Assembly: GCA_012656075.1 (NCBI GenBank)
Contig: JAAKBF010000229.1
Span: 1 to 64,000 of the forward strand
DNA: 64,000 nt
Source of the DNA: Phytophthora hibernalis
Taxonomy: Eukaryota; Oomycota; Peronosporomycetes; Peronosporales; Peronosporaceae
Direction of reading: 5' to 3'
Below the pieces are notes generated by a model that was given only the letters and a program-made list of their open reading frames with translations, did no database searches and was not told where the DNA came from. How positions within the stretch are numbered: position 1 is the stretch's first letter; each line of letters opens with the position of its first letter. Below, piece after piece: positions 1-12,625 of the stretch. Position numbers and translations under genes: made by a program.

Positions 1-310
1 AACCCACCCATGCACAACACAACGCTGCGCACACGCAAACCACATACAACCGCCGACGCAGCGCACTACACGCTCCTCGTCGGTCCTTCGCTCGATTCCA
101 TCCGACCACCACAGGCGACGCACCGTCAAAACGAGCACACCAAGGTCGGCCTCGAAAGGCAGTCATTCGGGCCCGACACAAGGCACATGGTTGCCGACAC
201 AGTCGCCACGCGGCTAGCCTGGCGCGATGACTACGTCTTGCCGCCAGCAGACGCCGCGAAACACGTGATTCAGTACGTTGGCAAAGCAGAGGCGAGGCAG
301 CATAAGAGAA

Positions 311-378
311 TGCGCCGTCCGGGAATCGAACCCGGGCATCGTTGGCAACGAGATATTTTACCACTAAACCAACGGCGC
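311..378 (-). tRNA. tRNA-Gly(GCC) copy 1, probably broken
   Basis: One G is missing in the variable region and two bases from the 3' side of the anticodon stem, so that stem cannot close fully. The downstream terminator is only TTT. Confidence 0.6.
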
Positions 379-699
379 TTGCACGGACACACAACCCACC
401 ATGCACAACACAACGCTGCGCACGCAAACCACATACAACCGCCGACGCAGCGCACTGCACGCTCCTCGTCGGTCCTTCGCTCGATTCCATCCGACCACCA
501 CAGGCGACGCACCGTCAAAACGAGCACACCAAGGTCGGCCTCGAAAGGCAGTCATTCGGGCCGACACAAGGCACATGGTTGCCGACACAGTCGCCACGCG
601 GCTGGCCTGGCGCGATGACTACGTCTTGCCGCCAGCAGACGCCGCGAAACACGTGATTCAGTACGTTGGCAAAAGCAGAGGCGAGGCAGCATAAGAGAA

Positions 700-766
700 T
701 GCGCCGTCCGGAATCGAACCAGGGCATCGTTGGCAACGAGATATTTTACCACTAAACCAACGGCGC
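700..766 (-). tRNA. tRNA-Gly(GCC) copy 2, probably broken
   Basis: Lesions on both sides of the T-stem, plus the same two-base loss in the anticodon stem as copy 1. Confidence 0.55.
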
Positions 767-1090
767 TTGCACGGACACACAACCCACCCATGCACAACAC
801 AACGCTGCGCACACGCAAACCACATACAACCGCCGACGCAGCGCACTACACGCTCCTCGTCGGTCCTTCGCTCGATTCCATCCGACCACCACAGGCGACG
901 CACCGTCCAAAGCGAGCACACCAAGGTCGGCCTCGAAAGAAGTCATTCGGGCCCGACACAAGGCACATGGTTGCCGACACAGTCGCCACGCGGCTAGCCT
1001 GGCGCGATGACTACGTCTTGCCGCCAGCAGACGCCGCGAAACACGTGATTCAGTACGTTGGCAAAGCAGAGGCGAGGCAGCATAAGAGAA

Positions 1091-1160
1091 TGCGCCGTCC
1101 GGGAATCGAACCAGGGCATCTCGTTGGCAACGAGATATTTTACCACTAAACCAACGGCGC
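1091..1160 (-). tRNA. tRNA-Gly(GCC) copy 3, T-stem variant
   Basis: A one-base deletion plus a substitution leaves a mismatch in the middle of the T-stem. The terminator is TTT only. Confidence 0.7.
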
Positions 1161-1482
1161 TTGCACGGACACACAACCCACCCATGCACAACACAACGCT
1201 GCGCACACGCAAACCACATACAACCGCCGACGCAGCGCCTACGCTCCTCGTCGGTCCTTCGCTCGATTCCATCCGACCACCACAGGCGACGCACCGTCAA
1301 AACGAGCACACCAAGGTCGGCCTCGAAAGGCAGTCATTCGGGCCCGACACAAGGCACATGGTTGCCGACACAGTCGCCACGCGGCTAGCCTGGCGCGATG
1401 ACTACGTCTTGCCGCCAGCAGACGCCGCGAAACACGTGATTCAGTACGTTGGCAAAAGCAGAGGCGAGGCAGCATAAGAGAA

Positions 1483-1553
1483 TGCGCCGTCCGGGAATCG
1501 AACCCGGGGCATCTCGTTGGCAACGAGATATTTTACCACTAAACCAACGGCGC
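1483..1553 (-). tRNA. tRNA-Gly(GCC) copy 4
   Basis: First full-consensus copy from the left; every stem pairs. Confidence 0.95.
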
Positions 1554-1879
1554 TTGCACGGACACACAACCCACCCATGCACAACACAACGCTGCGCACA
1601 CGCAAACCACATACAACCGCCGACGCAGCGCACTACACGCTCCTCGTCGGTCCTTCGCTCGATTCCATCCGACCACCACAGGCGACGCACCGTCCAAAAC
1701 GAGCACACCAAGGTCGGCCTCGAAAGGCAGTCATTCGGGCCCGACACAAGGCACATGGTTGCCGACACAGTCGCCACGCGGCTAGCCTGGCGCGATGACT
1801 ACGTCTTGCCGCCAGCAGACGCCGCGAAACACGTGATTCAGTACGTTGGCAAAAGCAGAGGCGAGGCAGCATAAGAGAA

Positions 1880-1949
1880 TGCGCCGTCCGGGAATCGAAC
1901 CGGGGCATCTCGTTGGCAACGAGATATTTTACCACTAAACCAACGGCGC
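1880..1949 (-). tRNA. tRNA-Gly(GCC) copy 5, T-stem variant
   Basis: One base is missing in the T-stem, leaving a mismatch or a 4-bp stem. Confidence 0.8.
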
Positions 1950-2274
1950 TTGCACGGACACACAACCCACCCATGCACAACACAACGCTGCGCACACGCA
2001 AACCACATACAACCGCCGACGCAGCGCACTACACGCTCCTCGTCGGTCCTTCGCTCGATTCCATCCGACCACCACAGGCGACGCACCGTCCAAAACAGCA
2101 CACCAAGGTCGGCCTCGAAAGGCAGTCATTCGGGCCCGACACAAGGCACATGGTTGCCGACACAGTCGCCACGCGGCTAGCCTGGCGCGATGACTACGTC
2201 TTGCCGCCAGCAGACGCCGCGAAACACGTGATTCAGTACGTTGGCAAAAGCAGAGGCGAGGCAGCATAAGAGAA

Positions 2275-2345
2275 TGCGCCGTCCGGGAATCGAACCCGGG
2301 GCATCTCGTTGGCAACGAGATATTTTACCACTAAACCAACGGCGC
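2275..2345 (-). tRNA. tRNA-Gly(GCC) copy 6
   Basis: Consensus copy. Confidence 0.95.
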
Positions 2346-2671
2346 TTGCACGGACACACAACCCACCCATGCACAACACAACGCTGCGCACACGCAAACC
2401 ACATACAACCGCCGACGCAGCGCACTACACGCTCCTCGTCGGTCCTTCGCTCGATTCCATCCGACCACCACAGGCGACGCACCGTCCAAAACGAGCACAC
2501 CAAGGTCGGCCTCGAAAGGCAGTCATTCGGGCCCGACACAAGGCACATGGTTGCCGACACAGTCGCCACGCGGCTAGCCTGGCGCGATGACTACGTCTTG
2601 CCGCCAGCAGACGCCGCGAAACACGTGATTCAGTACGTTGGCAAAAGCAGAGGCGAGGCAGCATAAGAGAA

Positions 2672-2742
2672 TGCGCCGTCCGGGAATCGAACCCGGGGCA
2701 TCTCGTTGGCAACGAGATATTTTACCACTAAACCAACGGCGC
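2672..2742 (-). tRNA. tRNA-Gly(GCC) copy 7
   Basis: Consensus copy. Confidence 0.95.
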
Positions 2743-3068
2743 TTGCACGGACACACAACCCACCCATGCACAACACAACGCTGCGCACACGCAAACCACA
2801 TACAACCGCCGACGCAGCGCACTACACGCTCCTCGTCGGTCCTTCGCTCGATTCCATCCGACCACCACAGGCGACGCACCGTCCAAAACGAGCACACCAA
2901 GGTCGGCCTCGAAAGGCAGTCATTCGGGCCCGACACAAGGCACATGGTTGCCGACACAGTCGCCACGCGGCTAGCCTGGCGCGATGACTACGTCTTGCCG
3001 CCAGCAGACGCCGCGAAACACGTGATTCAGTACGTTGGCAAAAGCAGAGGCGAGGCAGCATAAGAGAA

Positions 3069-3139
3069 TGCGCCGTCCGGGAATCGAACCCGGGGCATCT
3101 CGTTGGCAACGAGATATTTTACCACTAAACCAACGGCGC
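3069..3139 (-). tRNA. tRNA-Gly(GCC) copy 8
   Basis: Consensus copy. Confidence 0.95.
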
Positions 3140-3465
3140 TTGCACGGACACACAACCCACCCATGCACAACACAACGCTGCGCACACGCAAACCACATAC
3201 AACCGCCGACGCAGCGCGCTACACGCTCCTCGTCGGTCCTTCGCTCGATTCCATCCGACCACCACAGGCGACGCACCGTCCAAAACGAGCACACCAAGGT
3301 CGGCCTCGAAAGGCAGTCATTCGGGCCCGACACAAGGCACATGGTTGCCGACACAGTCGCCACGCGGCTAGCCTGGCGCGATGACTACGTCTTGCCGCCA
3401 GCAGACGCCGCGAAACACGTGATTCAGTACGTTGGCAAAAGCAGAGGCGAGGCAGCATAAGAGAA

Positions 3466-3536
3466 TGCGCCGTCCGGGAATCGAACCCGGGGCATCTCGT
3501 TGGCAACGAGATATTTTACCACTAAACCAACGGCGC
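3466..3536 (-). tRNA. tRNA-Gly(GCC) copy 9
   Basis: Consensus copy. Confidence 0.95.
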
Positions 3537-3862
3537 TTGCACGGACACACAACCCACCCATGCACAACACAACGCTGCGCACACGCAAACCACATACAAC
3601 CGCCGACGCAGCGCACTACACGCTCCTCGTCGGTCCTTCGCTCGATTCCATCCGACCACCACAGGCGACGCACCGTCCAAAACGAGCACACCAAGGTCGG
3701 CCTCGAAAGGCAGTCATTCGGGCCCGACACAAGGCACATGGTTGCCGACACAGTCGCCACGCGGCTAGCCTGGCGCGATGACTACGTCTTGCCGCCAGCA
3801 GACGCCGCGAAACACGTGATTCAGTACGTTGGCAAAAGCAGAGGCGAGGCAGCATAAGAGAA

Positions 3863-3932
3863 TGCGCCGTCCGGGAATCGAACCGGGGCATCTCGTTGGC
3901 AACGAGATATTTTACCACTAAACCAACGGCGC
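3863..3932 (-). tRNA. tRNA-Gly(GCC) copy 10, T-stem variant
   Basis: Same one-base T-stem deletion as copy 5. Confidence 0.8.
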
Positions 3933-4256
3933 TTGCACGGACACACAACCCACCCATGCACAACACAACGCTGCACACGCAAACCACATACAACCGCCGA
4001 CGCAGCGCACTACACGCTCCTCGTCGGTCCTTCGCTCGATTCCATCCGACCACCACAGGCGACGCACCGTCCAAAACGAGCACACCAAGGTCGGCCTCGA
4101 AAGGCAGTCATTCGGGCCCGACACAAGGCACATGGTTGCCGACACAGTCGCCACGCGGCTAGCCTGGCGCGATGACTACGTCTTGCCGCCAGCAGACGCC
4201 GCGAAACACGTGATTCAGTACGTTGGCAAAAGCAGAGGCGAGGCAGCATAAGAGAA

Positions 4257-4327
4257 TGCGCCGTCCGGGAATCGAACCCGGGGCATCTCGTTGGCAACGA
4301 GATATTTTACCACTAAACCAACGGCGC
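4257..4327 (-). tRNA. tRNA-Gly(GCC) copy 11
   Basis: Consensus copy. Confidence 0.95.
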
Positions 4328-4652
4328 TTGCACGGACACACAACCCACCCATGCACAACACAACGCTGCGCACACGCAAACCACATACAACCGCCGACGC
4401 AGCGCACTACACGCTCCTCGTCGGTCCTTCGCTCGATTCCATCCGACCACCACAGGCGACGCACCGTCAAAACGAGCACACCAAGGTCGGCCTCGAAAGG
4501 CAGTCATTCGGGCCCGACACAAGGCACATGGTTGCCGACACAGTCGCCACGCGGCTAGCCTGGCGCGATGACTACGTCTTGCCGCCAGCAGACGCCGCGA
4601 AACACGTGATTCAGTACGTTGGCAAAAGCAGAGGCGAGGCAGCATAAGAGAA

Positions 4653-4723
4653 TGCGCCGTCCGGGAATCGAACCCAGGGCATCTCGTTGGCAACGAGATA
4701 TTTTACCACTAAACCAACGGCGC
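4653..4723 (-). tRNA. tRNA-Gly(GCC) copy 12, T-stem G-T pair
   Basis: Full length. A single substitution turns one T-stem pair into a wobble; the fold is kept. Confidence 0.92.
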
Positions 4724-5047
4724 TTGCACGGACACACAACCCACCCATGCACAACACAACGCTGCGCACACGCAAACCATACAACCGCCGACGCAGCGCA
4801 CTACACGCTCCTCGTCGGTCCTTCGCTCGATTCCATCCGACCACCACAGGCGACGCACCGTCCAAAACGAGCACACCAAGGTCGGCCTCGAAAGGCAGTC
4901 ATTCGGGCCCGACACAAGGCACATGGTTGCCGACACAGTCGCCACGCGGCTAGCCTGGCGCGATGACTACGTCTTGCCGCCAGCAGACGCCGCGAAACAC
5001 GTGATTCAGTACGTTGGCAAAAGCAGAGGCGAGGCAGCATAAGAGAA

Positions 5048-5117
5048 TGCGCCGTCCGGGAATCGAACCCGGGCATCTCGTTGGCAACGAGATATTTTAC
5101 CACTAAACCAACGGCGC
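5048..5117 (-). tRNA. tRNA-Gly(GCC) copy 13, short variable region
   Basis: One G is missing from the G-run, which shortens the variable region by one; all stems pair. Confidence 0.88.
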
Positions 5118-5441
5118 TTGCACGGACACACAACCCACCCATGCACAACACAACGCTGCGCACACGCAAACCACATACAACCGCCGACGCAGCGCACTAC
5201 GCTCCTCGTCGGTCCTTCGCTCGATTCCATCCGACCACCACAGGCGACGCACCGTCCAAAACGAGCACACCAAGGTCGGCCTCGAAAGGCAGTCATTCGG
5301 GCCCGACACAAGGCACATGGTTGCCGACACAGTCGCCACGCGGCTAGCCTGGCGCGATGACTACGTCTTGCCGCCAGCAGACGCCGCGAAACACGTGATT
5401 CAGTACGTTGGCAAAAGCAGAGGCGAGGCAGCATAAGAGAA

Positions 5442-5512
5442 TGCGCCGTCCGGGAATCGAACCCGGGGCATCTCGTTGGCAACGAGATATTTTACCACTA
5501 AACCAACGGCGC
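5442..5512 (-). tRNA. tRNA-Gly(GCC) copy 14
   Basis: Consensus copy. Confidence 0.95.
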
Positions 5513-5835
5513 TTGCACGGACACACAACCCCCATGCACAACACAACGCTGCGCACACGCAAACCACATACAACCGCCGACGCAGCGCACTACACGCTCC
5601 TCGTCGGTCCTTCGCTCGATTCCATCCGACCACCACAGGCGACGCACCGTCAAAACGAGCACACCAAGGTCGGCCTCGAAAGGCAGTCATTCGGGCCCGA
5701 CACAAGGCACATGGTTGCCGACACAGTCGCCACGCGGCTAGCCTGGCGCGATGACTACGTCTTGCCGCCAGCAGACGCCGCGAAACACGTGATTCAGTAC
5801 GTTGGCAAAAGCAGAGGCGAGGCAGCATAAGAGAA

Positions 5836-5906
5836 TGCGCCGTCCGGGAATCGAACCCGGGGCATCTCGTTGGCAACGAGATATTTTACCACTAAACCAA
5901 CGGCGC
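5836..5906 (-). tRNA. tRNA-Gly(GCC) copy 15
   Basis: Consensus copy. Confidence 0.95.
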
Positions 5907-6232
5907 TTGCACGGACACACAACCCACCCATGCACAACACAACGCTGCGCACACGCAAACCACATACAACCGCCGACGCAGCGCACTACACGCTCCTCGT
6001 CGGTCCTTCGCTCGATTCCATCCGACCACCACAGGCGACGCACCGTCCAAAACGAGCACACCAAGGTCGGCCTCGAAAGGCAGTCATTCGGGCCCGACAC
6101 AAGGCACATGGTTGCCGACACAGTCGCCACGCGGCTAGCCTGGCGCGATGACTACGTCTTGCCGCCAGCAGACGCCGCGAAACACGTGATTCAGTACGTT
6201 GGCAAAAGCAGAGGCGAGGCAGCATAAGAGAA

Positions 6233-6303
6233 TGCGCCGTCCGGGAATCGAACCCGGGGCATCTCGTTGGCAACGAGATATTTTACCACTAAACCAACGG
6301 CGC
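6233..6303 (-). tRNA. tRNA-Gly(GCC) copy 16
   Basis: Consensus copy. Confidence 0.95.
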
Positions 6304-6628
6304 TTGCACGGACACACAACCCACCCATGCACAACACAACGCTGCGCACACGCAAACCACATACAACCGCCGACGCAGCGCACTACACGCTCCTCGTCGG
6401 TCCTTCGCTCGATTCCATCCGACCACCACAGGCGACGCACCGTCAAAACGAGCACACCAAGGTCGGCCTCGAAAGGCAGTCATTCGGGCCCGACACAAGG
6501 CACATGGTTGCCGACACAGTCGCCACGCGGCTAGCCTGGCGCGATGACTACGTCTTGCCGCCAGCAGACGCCGCGAAACACGTGATTCAGTACGTTGGCA
6601 AAAGCAGAGGCGAGGCAGCATAAGAGAA

Positions 6629-6698
6629 TGCGCCGTCCGGGAATCGAACCGGGGCATCTCGTTGGCAACGAGATATTTTACCACTAAACCAACGGCGC
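6629..6698 (-). tRNA. tRNA-Gly(GCC) copy 17, T-stem variant
   Basis: One-base T-stem deletion, as in copy 5. Confidence 0.8.
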
Positions 6699-7024
6699 TT
6701 GCACGGACACACAACCCACCCATGCACAACACAACGCTGCGCACACGCAAACCACATACAACCGCCGACGCAGCGCACTACACGCTCCTCGTCGGTCCTT
6801 CGCTCGATTCCATCCGACCACCACAGGCGACGCACCGTCCAAAACGAGCACACCAAGGTCGGCCTCGAAAGGCAGTCATTCGGGCCCGACACAAGGCACA
6901 TGGTTGCCGACACAGTCGCCACGCGGCTAGCCTGGCGCGATGACTACGTCTTGCCGCCAGCAGACGCCGCGAAACACGTGATTCAGTACGTTGGCAAAAG
7001 CAGAGGCGAGGCAGCATAAGAGAA

Positions 7025-7095
7025 TGCGCCGTCCGGGAATCGAACCCGGGGCATCTCGTTGGCAACGAGATATTTTACCACTAAACCAACGGCGC
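7025..7095 (-). tRNA. tRNA-Gly(GCC) copy 18
   Basis: Consensus copy. Confidence 0.95.
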
Positions 7096-7421
7096 TTGCA
7101 CGGACACACAACCCACCCATGCACAACACAACGCTGCGCACACGCAAACCACATACAACCGCCGACGCAGCGCACTACACGCTCCTCGTCGGTCCTTCGC
7201 TCGATTCCATCCGACCACCACAGGCGACGCACCGTCCAAAACGAGCACACCAAGGTCGGCCTCGAAAGGCAGTCATTCGGGCCCGACACAAGGCACATGG
7301 TTGCCGACACAGTCGCCACGCGGCTAGCCTGGCGCGATGACTACGTCTTGCCGCCAGCAGACGCCGCGAAACACGTGATTCAGTACGTTGGCAAAAGCAG
7401 AGGCGAGGCAGCATAAGAGAA

Positions 7422-7492
7422 TGCGCCGTCCGGGAATCGAACCCGGGGCATCTCGTTGGCAACGAGATATTTTACCACTAAACCAACGGCGC
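7422..7492 (-). tRNA. tRNA-Gly(GCC) copy 19
   Basis: Consensus copy. Confidence 0.95.
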
Positions 7493-7817
7493 TTGCACGG
7501 ACACACAACCCACCCATGCACAACACAACGCTGCGCACACGCAAACCACATACAACCGCCGACGCAGCGCACTACACGCTCCTCGTCGGTCCTTCGCTCG
7601 ATTCCATCCGACCACCACAGGCGACGCACCGTCCAAAAGAGCACACCAAGGTCGGCCTCGAAAGGCAGTCATTCGGGCCCGACACAAGGCACATGGTTGC
7701 CGACACAGTCGCCACGCGGCTAGCCTGGCGCGATGACTACGTCTTGCCGCCAGCAGACGCCGCGAAACACGTGATTCAGTACGTTGGCAAAAGCAGAGGC
7801 GAGGCAGCATAAGAGAA

Positions 7818-7888
7818 TGCGCCGTCCGGGAATCGAACCCGGGGCATCTCGTTGGCAACGAGATATTTTACCACTAAACCAACGGCGC
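7818..7888 (-). tRNA. tRNA-Gly(GCC) copy 20
   Basis: Consensus copy. Confidence 0.95.
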
Positions 7889-8210
7889 TTGCACGGACAC
7901 ACAACCCACCCATGCACAACACAACGCTGCGCACGCAAACCACATACAACCGCCGACGCAGCGCACTACACGCTCCTCGTCGGTCCTTCGCTCGATTCCA
8001 TCCGACCACCACAGGCGACGCACCGTCCAAAGAGCACACCAAGGTCGGCCTCGAAAGGCAGTCATTCGGGCCCGACACAAGGCACATGGTTGCCGACACA
8101 GTCGCCACGCGGCTAGCCTGGCGCGATGACTACGTCTTGCCGCCAGCAGACGCCGCGAAACACGTGATTCAGTACGTTGGCAAAAGCAGAGGCGAGGCAG
8201 CATAAGAGAA

Positions 8211-8281
8211 TGCGCCGTCCGGGAATCGAACCCGGGGCATCTCGTTGGCAACGAGATATTTTACCACTAAACCAACGGCGC
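8211..8281 (-). tRNA. tRNA-Gly(GCC) copy 21
   Basis: Consensus copy. Confidence 0.95.
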
Positions 8282-8604
8282 TTGCACGGACACACAACCC
8301 ACCCATGCACAACACAACGCTGCGCACACGCAAACCACATACAACCGCCGACGCAGCGCACTACGCTCCTCGTCGGTCCTTCGCTCGATTCCATCCGACC
8401 ACCACAGGCGACGCACCGTCCAAACGAGCACACCAAGGTCGGCCTCGAAAGGCAGTCATTCGGGCCCGACACAAGGCACATGGTTGCCGACACAGTCGCC
8501 ACGCGGCTAGCCTGGCGCGATGACTACGTCTTGCCGCCAGCAGACGCCGCGAAACACGTGATTCAGTACGTTGGCAAAAGCAGAGGCGAGGCAGCATAAG
8601 AGAA

Positions 8605-8674
8605 TGCGCCGTCCGGGAATCGAACCCGGGCATCTCGTTGGCAACGAGATATTTTACCACTAAACCAACGGCGC
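8605..8674 (-). tRNA. tRNA-Gly(GCC) copy 22, short variable region
   Basis: One G shorter in the variable region; stems intact. Confidence 0.88.
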
Positions 8675-8997
8675 TTGCACGGACACACAACCCACCCATG
8701 CACAACACAACGCTGCGCACAAAACCACATACAACCGCCGACGCAGCGCACTACACGCTCCTCGTCGGTCCTTCGCTCGATTCCATCCGACCACCACAGG
8801 CGACGCACCGTCCAAAACGAGCACACCAAGGTCGGCCTCGAAAGGCAGTCATTCGGGCCCGACACAAGGCACATGGTTGCCGACACAGTCGCCACGCGGC
8901 TAGCCTGGCGCGATGACTACGTCTTGCCGCCAGCAGACGCCGCGAAACACGTGATTCAGTACGTTGGCAAAAGCAGAGGCGAGGCAGCATAAGAGAA

Positions 8998-9066
8998 TGC
9001 GCCGTCCGGGAATCGAACCCGGGGCATCGTTGGCAACGAGATATTTTACCACTAAACCAACGGCGC
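8998..9066 (-). tRNA. tRNA-Gly(GCC) copy 23, probably broken
   Basis: Two bases are missing from the 3' side of the anticodon stem; the T-arm is consensus. Confidence 0.6.
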
Positions 9067-9392
9067 TTGCACGGACACACAACCCACCCATGCACAACAC
9101 AACGCTGCGCACACGCAAACCACATACAACCGCCGACGCAGCGCACTACACGCTCCTCGTCGGTCCTTCGCTCGATTCCATCCGACCACCACAGGCGACG
9201 CACCGTCCAAAACGAGCACACCAAGGTCGGCCTCGAAAGGCAGTCATTCGGGCCCGACACAAGGCACATGGTTGCCGACACAGTCGCCACGCGGCTAGCC
9301 TGGCGCGATGACTACGTCTTGCCGCCAGCAGACGCCGCGAAACACGTGATTCAGTACGTTGGCAAAAGCAGAGGCGAGGCAGCATAAGAGAA

Positions 9393-9462
9393 TGCGCCGT
9401 CCGGGAATCGAACCCGGGCATCTCGTTGGCAACGAGATATTTTACCACTAAACCAACGGCGC
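9393..9462 (-). tRNA. tRNA-Gly(GCC) copy 24, short variable region
   Basis: One G shorter in the variable region; stems intact. Confidence 0.88.
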
Positions 9463-9788
9463 TTGCACGGACACACAACCCACCCATGCACAACACAACG
9501 CTGCGCACACGCAAACCACATACAACCGCCGACGCAGCGCACTACACGCTCCTCGTCGGTCCTTCGCTCGATTCCATCCGACCACCACAGGCGACGCACC
9601 GTCCAAAACGAGCACACCAAGGTCGGCCTCGAAAGGCAGTCATTCGGGCCCGACACAAGGCACATGGTTGCCGACACAGTCGCCACGCGGCTAGCCTGGC
9701 GCGATGACTACGTCTTGCCGCCAGCAGACGCCGCGAAACACGTGATTCAGTACGTTGGCAAAAGCAGAGGCGAGGCAGCATAAGAGAA

Positions 9789-9859
9789 TGCGCCGTCCGG
9801 GAATCGAACCCGGGGCATCTCGTTGGCAACGAGATATTTTACCACTAAACCAACGGCGC
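9789..9859 (-). tRNA. tRNA-Gly(GCC) copy 25
   Basis: Consensus copy. Confidence 0.95.
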
Positions 9860-10181
9860 TTGCACGGACACACAACCCACCCATGCACAACACAACGCTG
9901 CGCACACGCAAACCACATACAACCGCCGACGCAGCGCACTACACGCTCCTCGTCGGTCCTTCGCTCGATTCCATCCGACCACCACAGGCGACGCACCGTC
10001 CAGAGCACACCAAGGTCGGCCTCGAAAGGCAGTCATTCGGGCCCGACACAAGGCACATGGTTGCCGACACAGTCGCCACGCGGCTAGCCTGGCGCGATGA
10101 CTACGTCTTGCCGCCAGCAGACGCCGCGAAACACGTGATTCAGTACGTTGGCAAAAGCAGAGGCGAGGCAGCATAAGAGAA

Positions 10182-10251
10182 TGCGCCGTCCGGGAATCGA
10201 ACCCGGGCATCTCGTTGGCAACGAGATATTTTACCACTAAACCAACGGCGC
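10182..10251 (-). tRNA. tRNA-Gly(GCC) copy 26, short variable region
   Basis: One G shorter in the variable region; stems intact. Confidence 0.88.
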
Positions 10252-10577
10252 TTGCACGGACACACAACCCACCCATGCACAACACAACGCTGCGCACACG
10301 CAAACCACATACAACCGCCGACGCAGCGCACTACACGCTCCTCGTCGGTCCTTCGCTCGATTCCATCCGACCACCACAGGCGACGCACCGTCCAAAACGA
10401 GCACACCAAGGTCGGCCTCGAAAGGCAGTCATTCGGGCCCGACACAAGGCACATGGTTGCCGACACAGTCGCCACGCGGCTAGCCTGGCGCGATGACTAC
10501 GTCTTGCCGCCAGCAGACGCCGCGAAACACGTGATTCAGTACGTTGGCAAAAGCAGAGGCGAGGCAGCATAAGAGAA

Positions 10578-10647
10578 TGCGCCGTCCGGGAATCGAACCC
10601 GGGCATCTCGTTGGCAACGAGATATTTTACCACTAAACCAACGGCGC
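10578..10647 (-). tRNA. tRNA-Gly(GCC) copy 27, short variable region
   Basis: One G shorter in the variable region; stems intact. Confidence 0.88.
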
Positions 10648-10972
10648 TTGCACGGACACACAACCCACCCATGCACAACACAACGCTGCGCACACGCAAA
10701 CCACATACAACCGCCGACGCAGCGCACTACACGCTCCTCGTCGGTCCTTCGCTCGATTCCATCCGACCACCACAGGCGACGCACCGTCAAAACGAGCACA
10801 CCAAGGTCGGCCTCGAAAGGCAGTCATTCGGGCCCGACACAAGGCACATGGTTGCCGACACAGTCGCCACGCGGCTAGCCTGGCGCGATGACTACGTCTT
10901 GCCGCCAGCAGACGCCGCGAAACACGTGATTCAGTACGTTGGCAAAAGCAGAGGCGAGGCAGCATAAGAGAA

Positions 10973-11043
10973 TGCGCCGTCCGGGAATCGAACCCGGGGC
11001 ATCTCGTTGGCAACGAGATATTTTACCACTAAACCAACGGCGC
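10973..11043 (-). tRNA. tRNA-Gly(GCC) copy 28
   Basis: Consensus copy. Confidence 0.95.
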
Positions 11044-11369
11044 TTGCACGGACACACAACCCACCCATGCACAACACAACGCTGCGCACACGCAAACCAC
11101 ATACAACCGCCGACGCAGCGCACTACACGCTCCTCGTCGGTCCTTCGCTCGATTCCATCCGACCACCACAGGCGACGCACCGTCCAAAACGAGCACACCA
11201 AGGTCGGCCTCGAAAGGCAGTCATTCGGGCCCGACACAAGGCACATGGTTGCCGACACAGTCGCCACGCGGCTAGCCTGGCGCGATGACTACGTCTTGCC
11301 GCCAGCAGACGCCGCGAAACACGTGATTCAGTACGTTGGCAAAAGCAGAGGCGAGGCAGCATAAGAGAA

Positions 11370-11439
11370 TGCGCCGTCCGGGAATCGAACCAGGGCATCT
11401 CGTTGGCAACGAGATATTTTACCACTAAACCAACGGCGC
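11370..11439 (-). tRNA. tRNA-Gly(GCC) copy 29, T-stem variant
   Basis: Same deletion plus substitution as copy 3, with a T-stem mismatch. Confidence 0.7.
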
Positions 11440-11764
11440 TTGCACGGACACACAACCCACCCATGCACAACACAACGCTGCGCACACGCAAACCACATAC
11501 AACCGCCGACGCAGCGCACTACACGCTCCTCGTCGGTCCTTCGCTCGATTCCATCCGACCACCACAGGCGACGCACCGTCAAAACGAGCACACCAAGGTC
11601 GGCCTCGAAAGGCAGTCATTCGGGCCCGACACAAGGCACATGGTTGCCGACACAGTCGCCACGCGGCTAGCCTGGCGCGATGACTACGTCTTGCCGCCAG
11701 CAGACGCCGCGAAACACGTGATTCAGTACGTTGGCAAAAGCAGAGGCGAGGCAGCATAAGAGAA

Positions 11765-11835
11765 TGCGCCGTCCGGGAATCGAACCCGGGGCATCTCGTT
11801 GGCAACGAGATATTTTACCACTAAACCAACGGCGC
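11765..11835 (-). tRNA. tRNA-Gly(GCC) copy 30
   Basis: Consensus copy. Confidence 0.95.
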
Positions 11836-12160
11836 TTGCACGGACACACAACCCACCCATGCACAACACAACGCTGCGCACACGCAAACCACATACAACC
11901 GCCGACGCAGCGCACTACACGCTCCTCGTCGGTCCTTCGCTCGATTCCATCCGACCACCACAGGCGACGCACCGTCAAAACGAGCACACCAAGGTCGGCC
12001 TCGAAAGGCAGTCATTCGGGCCCGACACAAGGCACATGGTTGCCGACACAGTCGCCACGCGGCTAGCCTGGCGCGATGACTACGTCTTGCCGCCAGCAGA
12101 CGCCGCGAAACACGTGATTCAGTACGTTGGCAAAAGCAGAGGCGAGGCAGCATAAGAGAA

Positions 12161-12229
12161 TGCGCCGTCCGGGAATCGAACCAGGGCATCTCGTTGGCAA
12201 CGAGATATTTACCACTAAACCAACGGCGC
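12161..12229 (-). tRNA. tRNA-Gly(GCC) copy 31, D-arm and T-stem variant
   Basis: Carries the copy-3 type T-stem change and also lacks one T in the D-arm; probably poorly functional if the sequence is right. Confidence 0.6.
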
Positions 12230-12554
12230 TTGCACGGACACACAACCCACCCATGCACAACACAACGCTGCGCACACGCAAACCACATACAACCGCCGAC
12301 GCAGCGCACTACACGCTCCTCGTCGGTCCTTCGCTCGATTCCATCCGACCACCACAGGCGACGCACCGTCAAAACGAGCACACCAAGGTCGGCCTCGAAA
12401 GGCAGTCATTCGGGCCCGACACAAGGCACATGGTTGCCGACACAGTCGCCACGCGGCTAGCCTGGCGCGATGACTACGTCTTGCCGCCAGCAGACGCCGC
12501 GAAACACGTGATTCAGTACGTTGGCAAAAGCAGAGGCGAGGCAGCATAAGAGAA

Positions 12555-12625
12555 TGCGCCGTCCGGGAATCGAACCCGGGGCATCTCGTTGGCAACGAGA
12601 TATTTTACCACTAAACCAACGGCGC
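12555..12625 (-). tRNA. tRNA-Gly(GCC) copy 32
   Basis: Consensus copy. Confidence 0.95.
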
